DNA from: Alphaproteobacteria bacterium
GTDB taxonomy: Bacteria; Myxococcota_A; UBA796; GCA-2862545
Length of the DNA stretch: 64,000 nucleotides
Assembly (NCBI GenBank): GCA_020632925.1
Contig: JACKER010000031.1
Location: 1-64,000 of the forward strand
Direction: 5' to 3'
A program made the translations under genes and the position numbers. The notes beneath the pieces were generated by a model. The model was not told where the DNA came from and made no database searches. It saw only the letters and a list, made by a program, of their open reading frames with translations. This document shows positions 9,320-16,756 of the stretch, in pieces (position 1 is the stretch's first letter; each line of letters begins with the position of its first letter).

Positions 9320-9745
9320 CTAGATCTGGGTCATCACGAGCCAGGGACCCCAACCCTCCATGGAGCCCGAGGTCACGGTGTAGGGGGTGAGCGCCTTGGG
9401 AGTGATGGGGTCGTCGAACAGCACGGTCGTCGTGGCCTTGTCGTAGCTGACGGTGAAGGCGCCGAGGCTGCCGTCACCGTCGATGGTCATGGTCGAACCC
9501 CAGTAGAAGACGGCGGCGCACAGGTCACCACCGGCCACGGTGAGGGTGAAGCCCGCCACCACGTCCACGTCGCCGTCCACCGTGTAGTCGGTCCAGCTGG
9601 CGTCGCACCTCACGATGCGCACCTTGTCGAGGTGGACGTCCCCCTCGACGTAGTCGTTCGCCAGCCGGTTCACCTCGACGCCGAAGTCGGGGTTGCCGGT
9701 GTAGATGTAGGCGTGGGCCTGGGCCGCGAGCAGCAGAGCGAGCAT
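9320..9745 (-). CDS. Small secreted protein of unknown function
   Basis: 141 residues with a signal peptide (MLALLLAAQAHAYIYTGNPD, cleavage probably after AHA) and a beta-rich body with repeated Gly/Asp/Thr turns (DYTVDGDVDVVAGFTLTVAG) and two cysteines (RCDASW and DLCAAVF). I do not recognise a family. ATG 9745 is preceded by GGAGG at 5-base spacing. A sigma-54-type -24/-12 promoter lies 37-52 bases upstream, and the next gene in the same direction encodes a sigma-54 activator, so expression is probably sigma-54 dependent and signal-triggered. Confidence 0.7.
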   Translation of the reverse strand: MLALLLAAQAHAYIYTGNPDFGVEVNRLANDYVEGDVHLDKVRIVRCDASWTDYTVDGDVDVVAGFTLTVAGGDLCAAVFYWGSTMTIDGDGSLGAFTVSYDKATTTVLFDDPITPKALTPYTVTSGSMEGWGPWLVMTQI

Positions 9746-9781
9746 GGGAACCTCCAGTCCGCGAGGGACGGGAGGTCGGCA

Positions 9782-9797
9782 AGCAACGCCGGTGCCG
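9782..9797 (-). promoter_or_regulatory. Sigma-54 (-24/-12) promoter
   Basis: The minus strand reads CGGCACCGGCGTTGCT. Against the consensus TGGCACG-N4-TTGCW it matches 10 of 12 defined positions, with the invariant GG and GC dinucleotides at the required spacing. The predicted transcript start is near 9772, giving a leader of about 27 bases that contains the GGAGG of the secreted-protein gene starting at 9745. Confidence 0.68.
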
Positions 9798-9912
9798 CTG
9801 GCATGGCTCGAAAAATCCGCCTGGGAGATACATTATCGGGGGGTGGTCTCGCGCGGGTGGCCAGGGGTGCGGACACGGGGCCGATCGGAGTGTCCGCGTC
9901 CGTGGACACCCA

Positions 9913-11376
9913 TCAGGGACGCCTCAAGCCGAGCGTGGCGATGAGCTTGTTGAGGTGGGCGCGCGAGACGTCGAGCTCTCGCGCCGTGGCGGACACGTTC
10001 CAGGCGTTGGTCTCCAGCCGGGACCGAAGGAAGCTCCGTAGGAAGGTGTCGGTGGCCTCCTTCAGGGTGGACGCGCGCTCGGGTTCCCGCGTCCCCGCCA
10101 GGTCCTCCGCCGCGATCAGCGGCTTGTCGCGGGCTGCGGCGCGGTAGGCGGCGCGCAGCATGGTGTTGGTGAGCTGGCGGACGTCCCCGGGCCAGGAGCG
10201 CGACTCGAGCTCGAGCTCCGCGACGGGCGTGAGTCGGAGGTCCGCCCGCACGCCCGCCATCACGGACCGCGCGATCGGCAGGATGTCCTCGCGCCGATCG
10301 GCGAGCGCCGGCAATCGCACCACCGCGGCCTCGAGGCGCCAGTACAGGTCCTCGCGGAAGCGTCCCATGGACACCGCCTCCAGCAGGTCGACGTTGGTGG
10401 CCAGGACGATGGACGCGGACGTCGTGCGCGTGCGACCCGGCGCCCCGACGGGGGCCCAGGAGCGCGTCTGCAGGAAGGTGAGCAGCTTGGCCTGCTGCGG
10501 AAGCGGCAGCTCACCGATCTCGTCGAGGAACAGCGTCCCTCCCTCGGCCGCCGCCACGTAGCCGTCGTGGTCGACCGCGTCGGTGTACGCCCCACGCACC
10601 GCGCCGAACAGCTCGGACTCGAACAGGTGCTCGGGGATGGCGGCGCAGTTCAGGGTGACGAACGGGCCAGCCGGCCGCGCCGTCCGGTGGAGCACCCCCG
10701 CCAGGAGCGACTTGCCGCTGCCGCTCGGACCCAGGAGCAGGACGTCGAGCGGGCTGCGAGCCATCCACTCGAGCTCCTCGAACACATCGGCGAGGGCCTG
10801 GCTGCGTCCGATCACGCCGTCCGCGCGCAGGCGGGCCCGCCAGGGTGCCGTCGGATCCGCGGGTCTGGGTCCGCGCGCGGCGGTCGCGAGGAGCCTGGAG
10901 GCCACAGCGTCCACGCTCACGGCGAACGCTTCGAGCGCGGTGACGGCGGCGTCCGAGAAGGGACCTCCCCCGCGACGACCCTGGAGGTAGATCGCGCCCC
11001 GGACCAGCCCGGGGAGGGGAACGCACAGGACGGCCTCGATGCGGGCAGCGCGCACGCTGTCGCGGCCGGCGAAGCGCGGGTCCTGGTGGGCGGAGGCGGT
11101 CCGCTGGGTCTCGCCGGTGCGCAGGGCCTCGGCGAGGATGCCGGTCGACAGCGCGACCTGGACCCGACCGAGGGCGTCCTGGTCGAAGGCGCGCGAGGTC
11201 CACCAGCGCGGACGCGCCGTCGGGTCCGCGTCGGCGTCGAACAGCCCGATCCATCCTCGCTCGGCACCCGCCACGTCGACCGCGATCTCGAGGGCCACTT
11301 CGACCATGGCGCGGGGGTCGTCGATCGCGCGGAGGAGGGCGAGGTGCAGGTTGCGGTCGTGGCCAGGGTCGTGCAT
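9913..11376 (-). CDS. GAF-domain sigma-54-dependent transcriptional activator
   Basis: A 487-residue bacterial enhancer-binding protein: GAF sensor (about 15-165), AAA+ domain (about 185-415) and Fis-type helix-turn-helix at the C-terminus (NVSATARELDVSRAHLNKLI). Walker A is GPSGSGKS (216-223), Walker B TLFLDE (281-286). The sigma-54 contact loop reads GAYTDA (262-267) instead of GAFTGA; Tyr and Asp at these places occur in natural activators, so function is plausible. There is no response-regulator receiver; the GAF domain is likely the input. Start ATG 11376 is preferred over GTG/TTG options further up. Palindrome copy B lies 30-49 bases upstream. Confidence 0.88.
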   Translation of the reverse strand: MHDPGHDRNLHLALLRAIDDPRAMVEVALEIAVDVAGAERGWIGLFDADADPTARPRWWTSRAFDQDALGRVQVALSTGILAEALRTGETQRTASAHQDPRFAGRDSVRAARIEAVLCVPLPGLVRGAIYLQGRRGGGPFSDAAVTALEAFAVSVDAVASRLLATAARGPRPADPTAPWRARLRADGVIGRSQALADVFEELEWMARSPLDVLLLGPSGSGKSLLAGVLHRTARPAGPFVTLNCAAIPEHLFESELFGAVRGAYTDAVDHDGYVAAAEGGTLFLDEIGELPLPQQAKLLTFLQTRSWAPVGAPGRTRTTSASIVLATNVDLLEAVSMGRFREDLYWRLEAAVVRLPALADRREDILPIARSVMAGVRADLRLTPVAELELESRSWPGDVRQLTNTMLRAAYRAAARDKPLIAAEDLAGTREPERASTLKEATDTFLRSFLRSRLETNAWNVSATARELDVSRAHLNKLIATLGLRRP

Positions 11377-11405
11377 GGCGGGAGCGTAGTGTGTCCAGCC
11401 CCCGA

Positions 11406-11425
11406 CCGTACACAATCTGTCAACG
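11406..11425. promoter_or_regulatory. 20-bp palindromic operator, copy B
   Basis: The minus strand reads CGTTGACAGATTGTGTACGG, matching copy A (8457-8476) at 16 of 20 positions, including CGTTGACA, TGTG and ACGG. It occupies the divergent gap between the sigma-54 activator (ATG 11376) and the pseudo-caspase gene (ATG 11484). It again contains TTGACA oriented toward the minus-strand gene. The same regulator probably binds both copies. Confidence 0.6.
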
Positions 11426-11483
11426 CGGGATGTCCGATCTGCTCGCGGGCCCCGTCTAGTCTCGGGTGTCGCACGGAGAGCAG

Positions 11484-12014
11484 ATGTCCGCCATCGATCG
11501 GGGTTCGTACGCGGTGCTGATCGGGATCGAGGGGTACGAGCGGGCGGCGGACGGATCCGAGGCCGTGGATCGCCCCGGGTCGGTGAGGGAGATCGAGACG
11601 TGGGACGTCCTGCTGCGCCGCGGCGGGGTCCTCGCCGAGGACGTGCGCTGGTGCGTGTCGCCGCTGGGCCGTCCCCGCTCCAACGCGACCGCCGCGAAGG
11701 TGAGGGCGGCGTTGGCCTGGCTGCTCGAGCGGCTCGCCCACCCGGGGGCGCGTGGGGTGCTGGTGGTGGCGGCCCACGTCGACGAGGTGGACGGCGCGCG
11801 GCTCCTGCGGCCCTCGGACGCCGCGCTGGACCCCAAGAACCTCATCGACCTCGACCGCGAGCTGGTGGCGCCCGCGGCCGCCCTGGCCACGGACTACGAG
11901 CTGCTCGTCGTCGTCTCGCCCCCGCGCGAGCGGGACGGTGATCCGCGGATCACGCTGGCGACGACGCGTCTTCCCACGAGCCGCGCGCTCGGCGAGACGT
12001 CCGCTTCGGTGTAG
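11484..12014 (+). CDS. Caspase-like protein lacking catalytic residues (pseudo-caspase)
   Basis: 176 residues. The start SYAVLIGIEGYERAADG resembles the first strand of caspase/metacaspase p20 domains (ALLIGVNNYDG in the next gene). The segment that should hold the catalytic His-Gly reads VVAAHVDEVDGARLLRPSD, aligned with FFAGHGDVD...RRFVCPSD of the neighbour; the Gly after His is lost. Where the neighbour has DSCFSG this protein has VVSPPRE, so the catalytic Cys is absent. Probably a non-proteolytic regulator or binding partner. ATG 11484 has GGAGAG at good spacing. G+C is as high as the surrounding genome. It is followed after 29 bases by the caspase gene. Confidence 0.55.
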   Translation: MSAIDRGSYAVLIGIEGYERAADGSEAVDRPGSVREIETWDVLLRRGGVLAEDVRWCVSPLGRPRSNATAAKVRAALAWLLERLAHPGARGVLVVAAHVDEVDGARLLRPSDAALDPKNLIDLDRELVAPAAALATDYELLVVVSPPRERDGDPRITLATTRLPTSRALGETSASV

Positions 12015-12043
12015 TGTTCGAGCCGCACGTCTCTGGGGGGAAC

Positions 12044-12646
12044 ATGGCGAACAAGGCGCTGTTGATCGGCGTGAACAACTACGACGGTGGTGTGCTGGAC
12101 CTGGAGGGTTGCGTCGCTGATGTTGCCCAATGGCAAGCACAGATCGACCGGCTGCGCTTCGATTCCGTCAAGCTGTTGACCAGACCGAAGACCACCACCC
12201 GCTCGAGAATCGAGAAGGAGGTGAAGAGGCTGGCGAAAGAGCTCGAGGAGGGCGACAAGATCGTCGTGTTCTTCGCGGGTCACGGCGACGTCGACATCGA
12301 CGCCTCGGGGGAGGCGAAGAGACGCTTCGTGTGCCCGTCGGATGTGGCGACCGAGGGACGGATCGACATCGACGCGGCCATCCTCGGTCCCTTTCGTCGG
12401 AAGACCGAGCGCTTCACGCTCGTCGTGATCCTGGATTCGTGCTTCTCCGGGCAACAGCCATCCGCGAGCGTCCCGGCCGCTGAGATGGCCGCATCCGACT
12501 CCGAGGAAGCGTCGTCGGGGACTCCTGTGGTCGTCAGTCGCTCGTTGCGACCGCTAGCCCTCGCGAGGCCGTTCGTTCCGGAGCGAGCGTTGCTGGATGA
12601 TGATCGAATCGTCGTTCTCAGCTCCTCCACCTGGTCGGCCAGCTAA
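12044..12646 (+). CDS. Caspase-family (C14/metacaspase-like) protease domain, prematurely terminated
   Basis: 200 residues to an in-frame TAA. The p20 fold is clear: ALLIGVNNYDG strand, FFAGHGDVD with catalytic His80, FVCPSD, and ILDSCFSG with catalytic Cys133. Caspase-type peptidases are Cys proteases used in signalling or programmed death. The reading frame continues past the TAA (12644-12646) in the same register to 13438 with sensible protein sequence, so the gene seems to have been a roughly 464-residue protein. Start ATG 12044 is favoured over GTG 12014 because MANKALLIG is the family N-terminus. G+C by hand count is about 57% (12121-12180), far below neighbours, suggesting acquisition by transfer. 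Confidence 0.8.
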   Translation: MANKALLIGVNNYDGGVLDLEGCVADVAQWQAQIDRLRFDSVKLLTRPKTTTRSRIEKEVKRLAKELEEGDKIVVFFAGHGDVDIDASGEAKRRFVCPSDVATEGRIDIDAAILGPFRRKTERFTLVVILDSCFSGQQPSASVPAAEMAASDSEEASSGTPVVVSRSLRPLALARPFVPERALLDDDRIVVLSSSTWSAS

Positions 12647-13438
12647 GAGGTCCAGGTCGGCTCGCGGTGCCACGGAGCCTTCAGCTGGGCTGCGACCGTC
12701 GCGCTCTCCAGGTGGCCCGCGTGGTCGAACAACGACGACGCCTGGTTCCCGCTGACCTACCTTCGATTGGTCCGCGTGGTCTCGCGCCTCTGCGCACAGA
12801 CCTCGGCGCCCCAGGATCCAGATGTCCAGGGACCGGTCGGCATTCGCAAGCACGCAGTGCTGCGACGCGAGCCGCCACTCAAGGGCCATCCCGGACTGAT
12901 GCGCCGTCCCCCGCGTGCCCCGAAGCGCCAGATCTCCGGGGGCTTCGACGGGTTCCGTGTCTACGAGGGCAAGCTCGATGGCGGGACGGTGGTATTGCGC
13001 GTCATCGTGACGGGGCCCAACTACTCGGGATCCATCGGCGCCGCCGCGACCGAGTACTGGGAGGTGTCGTTGCCGTCCATCAAGGACCAACCGTTCACGT
13101 TCACGCTGGTTCACGACTTGACGTCGAATGATCCGCTTCCGGCGCTGCAGGCGATCAATGGGACGACCTGGATTGCGGATCTCCAGACGCCTGTCCCCAA
13201 TTCGTACGGCACCCTCGAGCAGAACCACTATGCGTGGAAGACGGCAAGCGGTCCCAAGATCGCGGTGAAGCTCCTGCCGGTCGCCCAGCTCACGCAGTGG
13301 GTTCGCCCGACCAACACCCCGGTGGGCCAGGGTTGGTCGCAGGGCGACAGTGTCAGGTTGGAGCTACTACCGTCGGACCCACCGTACGAATTCGCCAACA
13401 GCTACTGGAGCGAGGACGAGTGGCTCGAGTGGCCCTGA
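12647..13438 (+). pseudogene. C-terminal remainder of the caspase gene after an in-frame stop
   Basis: Directly after the TAA the same frame reads EVQVGSRCHGAFSWAATVAL, which looks like the continuation of a caspase small-subunit region (WHGAF-type motif), and stays open to TGA 13438. The last 170 residues (from ISGGFDGFRVYEGKLDGG) form a beta-rich domain I do not recognise, rich in Trp/Tyr and ending YWSEDEWLEWP. Possible start codons for independent translation (TTG 12767) lack a ribosome site. Either a genuine nonsense mutation, a sequencing error or readthrough. G+C is about 55% at 13081-13140. Confidence 0.65.
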
Positions 13439-15643
13439 TCAGACTGAACGAGCCAGCCTGAATCCACAGTTGTGGAATCGGTCGGAGGCGCGGTTCGCCA
13501 GACGCCCTGCAGGTCTGCACATCGCTTCCACGCTGGCCCACGCCCCGCCCCGCACGATGCGGAGCGAGGGGTTGCCCGGCCAGTGGGACGCCGTCCAGTC
13601 GCGCACGTTGCCGGCCATCCCTCGGATACCGTACACACCCACGTCCAGTGGATGCTCCTCGGGGAGGGCCAGCGCGGGGGTGGCCTGTGTCGTCACCATC
13701 CGCGCCCAGGCGGGCTCGAGGTGGTCGCCCCACGGCCACAGCCGACCGTCGACGCCGCGCGCGGCCTTCTCCCACTCCAACTCGGTCGGTAGCCGCCAGG
13801 GCAGCCCGTCCCGCGCCGCGCGCCAGGCGCAATAGGCTTCGGCGCAGGCGAGATCGACGAAGGTGACGGGTCGGTCGGGGTGGTGGTGCGGCTCGTCGTC
13901 GGGCAGGGTCCAGCCGTTCGCCGTGCGGCGCCAGGGCCGGATCGGCGAGCTGCGCTCCAGCGCGCCCGGGGCCAGCTCCGGCCGGTCGACGTACTCGAGG
14001 AACGCGAGGTACTCCCCATTGGTGACGGGATCCCGTCGCATGACGAAGCCGTCCACCCAGGTGAGGGTGAGAGGGAACCCGTCGACCGCGAGATGGTCGC
14101 CCCCCAGCTGGAACCAGCCGGCGGGTACGTAGCGGTCGTCCTCCGCCAGTCCGGTGAGGAGCGGGATCACCAGGGGCTCGTGAGCCCGCGGAGGGATCAG
14201 GGGGTCCTGGCTGTCGGGCGAGATGCTCAGTGGCAACGTCGCTCGCGCACCGCTCGGGTGCTCGAGGTCCAGCACCCAGCTCCCGTGCCCGAGCTCGAGC
14301 ACCGTCGGGGTGTGATCGGCCATGCGGTCGAACACCTCGACCAGGCGACGACCCTGGACCTCGCAGCGCATCACCATCACCCGGGCCCCGGGTGGGTCGG
14401 TGACGAGCGTGACGCGGGTGGTCTGCTCCAGCCAGCGAGCGAAACGTCCGTCGTCGTGCCGGAGCATCAGCGCCTGCCTGCGGGCCGCCTCGCGTCGATC
14501 GCGTCTGCGCTGTGCTCGAGCGAGCTGGCGCTGGTGGTGCTCGGCGAGGGCCGCGTGCGCCTCGGGCAGGTCCGGGTGGCGGGTCAACGCGCCGTACAGG
14601 TGCTCGAGGACGTCGATCTCTGCCAGGTCGACCTGTTCGGCCAGCCGGGCGGCCCGATCCTCGGCCTCCCAGACCTCCGCCTTGGCCTCCGGGCCGGCGT
14701 GTGTCGGGAGCGAGGCGAGCAGCGCGCGCGCACGCTCCATCGTGTCCCACAGGTCCTTCTCCCAGTCGTCGAGCGCCTCCGTGCTCTTGCGCGCCTGGTC
14801 CACCAGCGCCAGCGCCTCCTCGCGCCGGTGCTCGCCGTCGAGCCAGCGCTCGAGCGCGTCCACCAGCTCCGCCGCGCTCGGGCGGTCCGCGGGGGCCTCG
14901 CACATCGCCCGTTCCGCCAGCGCCGCGAGCTCACCCGGCGCCGCGCCCTCCGGGAGCGCGGTGGGTCGCGCGAGGAAGGCGCGCACCAGCGTGGGCACCA
15001 TCGCGTCCCCGCGGTGCGGCGGGAGCCCCCCGAGCATCTCGTAGAGCACGGCGCCGAGCGCGTAGACGTCGGTGGCCGGACCCACGAGCTCGGGCTGCCC
15101 CCGCGCCTGCTCCGGCGCCATGTAGGCCGGGGTGCCCGCGATCTCGTCCCCCAGCGACCCGTCGCCGAGCGTCCAGCCCAGCCCCCAGTCCATCACCTGG
15201 ACCTCGCCGAACGGACCGACCATCACGTTGTCCGGCTTCAGGTCGCGATGGACCACGCCGCTGCGGTGCGCCCAGGCGACCGCGCGCCCCACCTGTGCCA
15301 GCAGGTCCAGCAGGCGCCGCAACCTCGGGCGCTCCTCGGAGGCGAGCAGCGACGCGAGCGTCTGCCCGCGGACCTCGCGCATCGTGAACCACAGGCGCCC
15401 GTCGTCGAGCATGCCCAGATCGTGCACCGCCACGATCGCGGGGTGGTCCAGCCGCGCCGTCGTTCGCGCCTCGCGCCGGAGCTGCTCCACCCCGTCCGGA
15501 CCGAGGTCCGCGCGGACCACCTTGAGGGCCACGACCCGATCGAGCTCGGCGTCGTGGACCCTGCGGACCTCGCCCATCCCGCCAGCGCCGATGGGACCGA
15601 GGTCGCGGTAGCGGGCGGGGAGACCTGGAAGGCCATCAGCCAC
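13439..15643 (-). CDS. Ser/Thr kinase fused to a formylglycine-generating-enzyme-like domain
   Basis: 734 residues. Kinase (about 10-270): IGAGGMGEVR loop, VALKVV, HRDLKPDNVMV, DWG in place of DFG (VMDWGLGW), and GTPAYMAPE. A charged helical linker (about 280-430) is followed by a PEGA-like strand region (VTLVTDPPGARV) and an FGE-sulfatase/SUMF1-like domain (about 500-734: YVPAGWFQLGG, RLPTELEWEKAARG, GMAGNVRDWTAS, RIVRGGAWASVEAMCR). In true FGEs a Cys pair follows RGGS; here the first is Ser and only the second Cys remains, so formylglycine chemistry is unlikely and a binding role fits better. GTG 15643 has GGAGG upstream; the alternative ATG at 15636 is out of frame. Last gene of an operon that begins at 19591. 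No transmembrane segment. Confidence 0.87.
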   Translation of the reverse strand: MADGLPGLPARYRDLGPIGAGGMGEVRRVHDAELDRVVALKVVRADLGPDGVEQLRREARTTARLDHPAIVAVHDLGMLDDGRLWFTMREVRGQTLASLLASEERPRLRRLLDLLAQVGRAVAWAHRSGVVHRDLKPDNVMVGPFGEVQVMDWGLGWTLGDGSLGDEIAGTPAYMAPEQARGQPELVGPATDVYALGAVLYEMLGGLPPHRGDAMVPTLVRAFLARPTALPEGAAPGELAALAERAMCEAPADRPSAAELVDALERWLDGEHRREEALALVDQARKSTEALDDWEKDLWDTMERARALLASLPTHAGPEAKAEVWEAEDRAARLAEQVDLAEIDVLEHLYGALTRHPDLPEAHAALAEHHQRQLARAQRRRDRREAARRQALMLRHDDGRFARWLEQTTRVTLVTDPPGARVMVMRCEVQGRRLVEVFDRMADHTPTVLELGHGSWVLDLEHPSGARATLPLSISPDSQDPLIPPRAHEPLVIPLLTGLAEDDRYVPAGWFQLGGDHLAVDGFPLTLTWVDGFVMRRDPVTNGEYLAFLEYVDRPELAPGALERSSPIRPWRRTANGWTLPDDEPHHHPDRPVTFVDLACAEAYCAWRAARDGLPWRLPTELEWEKAARGVDGRLWPWGDHLEPAWARMVTTQATPALALPEEHPLDVGVYGIRGMAGNVRDWTASHWPGNPSLRIVRGGAWASVEAMCRPAGRLANRASDRFHNCGFRLARSV

Positions 15644-16007
15644 CGCTGCCTCCGAGCCCGCCGAACGCGAGATCGTACGTCTCGCCCGCGGGCGGCGTGC
15701 CGTCGTCCTGGAGGTAGACCCGCAGCCAGGCGGTCGGACGGTCGGGCGGTGGCACCCACACACCCTCGCGCTCGTCGGGATCGAAGCGGACCTCGCCCGG
15801 CGCCTCCGGGAACAGGATCTCGACCCGATCCCGCTCGGGGTCCTCGACCTCGAAGCGCAGCGCGTAGGGTTCCCCCGGCACCGGCGGGTCGAGCCGCACG
15901 AGCACGACGGACCGCTCCACCACCTGCTCGTTGACGGACAACAGCCGCGGGGGCTCGTTGAGGAAGGGCTGACGGCCGACGCAGGCGATCGCCCACCACC
16001 CGATCAC
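15636..16007 (-). CDS. Small probable lipoprotein
   Basis: 123 residues. Start GTG 16007 overlaps the previous stop codon as GTGA, and the 3' end overlaps the kinase start by 8 bases, so translation is coupled on both sides. The N-terminus MIGWWAIACVGRQPF has a lipobox-like AIAC but an unusually short hydrophobic stretch and no positive charge, so lipidation is uncertain. The body (EPYALRFEVEDPERDRVEILFP, then PTAWLRVYLQDDG) looks like a single beta-sandwich domain; the end is Gly-rich. Function unknown, presumably part of the receptor-kinase unit. Confidence 0.65.
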   Translation of the reverse strand: MIGWWAIACVGRQPFLNEPPRLLSVNEQVVERSVVLVRLDPPVPGEPYALRFEVEDPERDRVEILFPEAPGEVRFDPDEREGVWVPPPDRPTAWLRVYLQDDGTPPAGETYDLAFGGLGGSGG

Positions 16008-16756
16008 GGCGTCACCTGCAGCGCCTTCACCGCCCAGCTCTGCTCGCCGTCCTGGTCCACCACGACCACCACCCGCAGCCGACCATCGTACTTCTGGGGG
16101 ATGCGCAGCCGGTTGTGGGCGGTCACGCGCCCCCCGCCGACCGTCCACGGCGCCGTCCGCCCGGTGCCGAGCAGCACGCCGTCGTCGACGTACCACCGGA
16201 ACACCTGACCGCGGTCCTCACCGGTGGTCGTCGCCTCGAGCAGGACCTCCGCTCCCGGTGCCGGCGCCCCCTCGACGACCTCGATGCGCACCGGCGATGG
16301 GCCCGCGACCTCCCACACCACGCTGTCGTCCGGCATGACGGAGAGCGGGAGCACCGCCCGTCCCACGCCCCCGGGACCCTCCGCCACCGCGCGCACGGGG
16401 AAGCTGGACCAGCAGTCCCGCGCGATGCCCGTGTGGTCGTAGGAGCACGCCACGTCGATCGAGGGCGGCGTCCAGGTCGTGCGCTCGCCCGTGCCGATCG
16501 GCGTGATCAGCGACGGCTCCTCGAAGCACTCCTCGTCGATCCTGGCGGTGCGGCCCTCGTACAGCCCACACACCTCCCAGGTCGGGGCCTGCACCGCCCC
16601 GGGCGACAGGACCAACGCCTCGAACGTCCTCGGGATCCCCCCGGGCGCCACCCGCGGCGTCACGCGCATCGCGGGGATCAGCGTCCGATCGATGTGGTAG
16701 TCGAGGGCCTCCGCCCAGTCCGACGACAGACATCCCACCAGCCAGAGCCACACCAT
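16004..16756 (-). CDS. Lipoprotein of unknown function in TonB-receptor/kinase operon
   Basis: 250 residues. MVWLWLVGCLSSDW gives a convincing lipobox (LVGC). The body has six further cysteines (VCGLYEG, ECFEEP, ACSYDHTGIARDCW), likely disulfides, and two immunoglobulin/PKD-like beta domains (SPVRIEVVEGAPAPGAEVLLEATTTG, QVFRWYVDDGVLLG). Start ATG 16756 shares a base with the TonB-receptor stop (TGATG), so the two are coupled. Probably a periplasm- or surface-exposed partner of the receptor. Family not recognised. Confidence 0.75.
   Translation of the reverse strand: MVWLWLVGCLSSDWAEALDYHIDRTLIPAMRVTPRVAPGGIPRTFEALVLSPGAVQAPTWEVCGLYEGRTARIDEECFEEPSLITPIGTGERTTWTPPSIDVACSYDHTGIARDCWSSFPVRAVAEGPGGVGRAVLPLSVMPDDSVVWEVAGPSPVRIEVVEGAPAPGAEVLLEATTTGEDRGQVFRWYVDDGVLLGTGRTAPWTVGGGRVTAHNRLRIPQKYDGRLRVVVVVDQDGEQSWAVKALQVTP

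Noticed and set aside
9310..9323. CTAGC-GATA-GCTAG hairpin between convergent genes as a terminator
   Set aside because: Only a 5-bp A/T-containing stem without a following T-run; the arms hold the two TAG stop codons and the symmetry may be chance.
9913..11376. GAYTDA loop as evidence that the activator cannot use sigma-54
   Set aside because: Tyr at position three and Asp at position five occur in natural sigma-54 activators, and a good sigma-54 promoter lies next door.
13436..13441. TGATCA palindrome where two convergent stop codons abut
   Set aside because: Explained by TGA facing TGA; no wider symmetry or terminator stem was seen.
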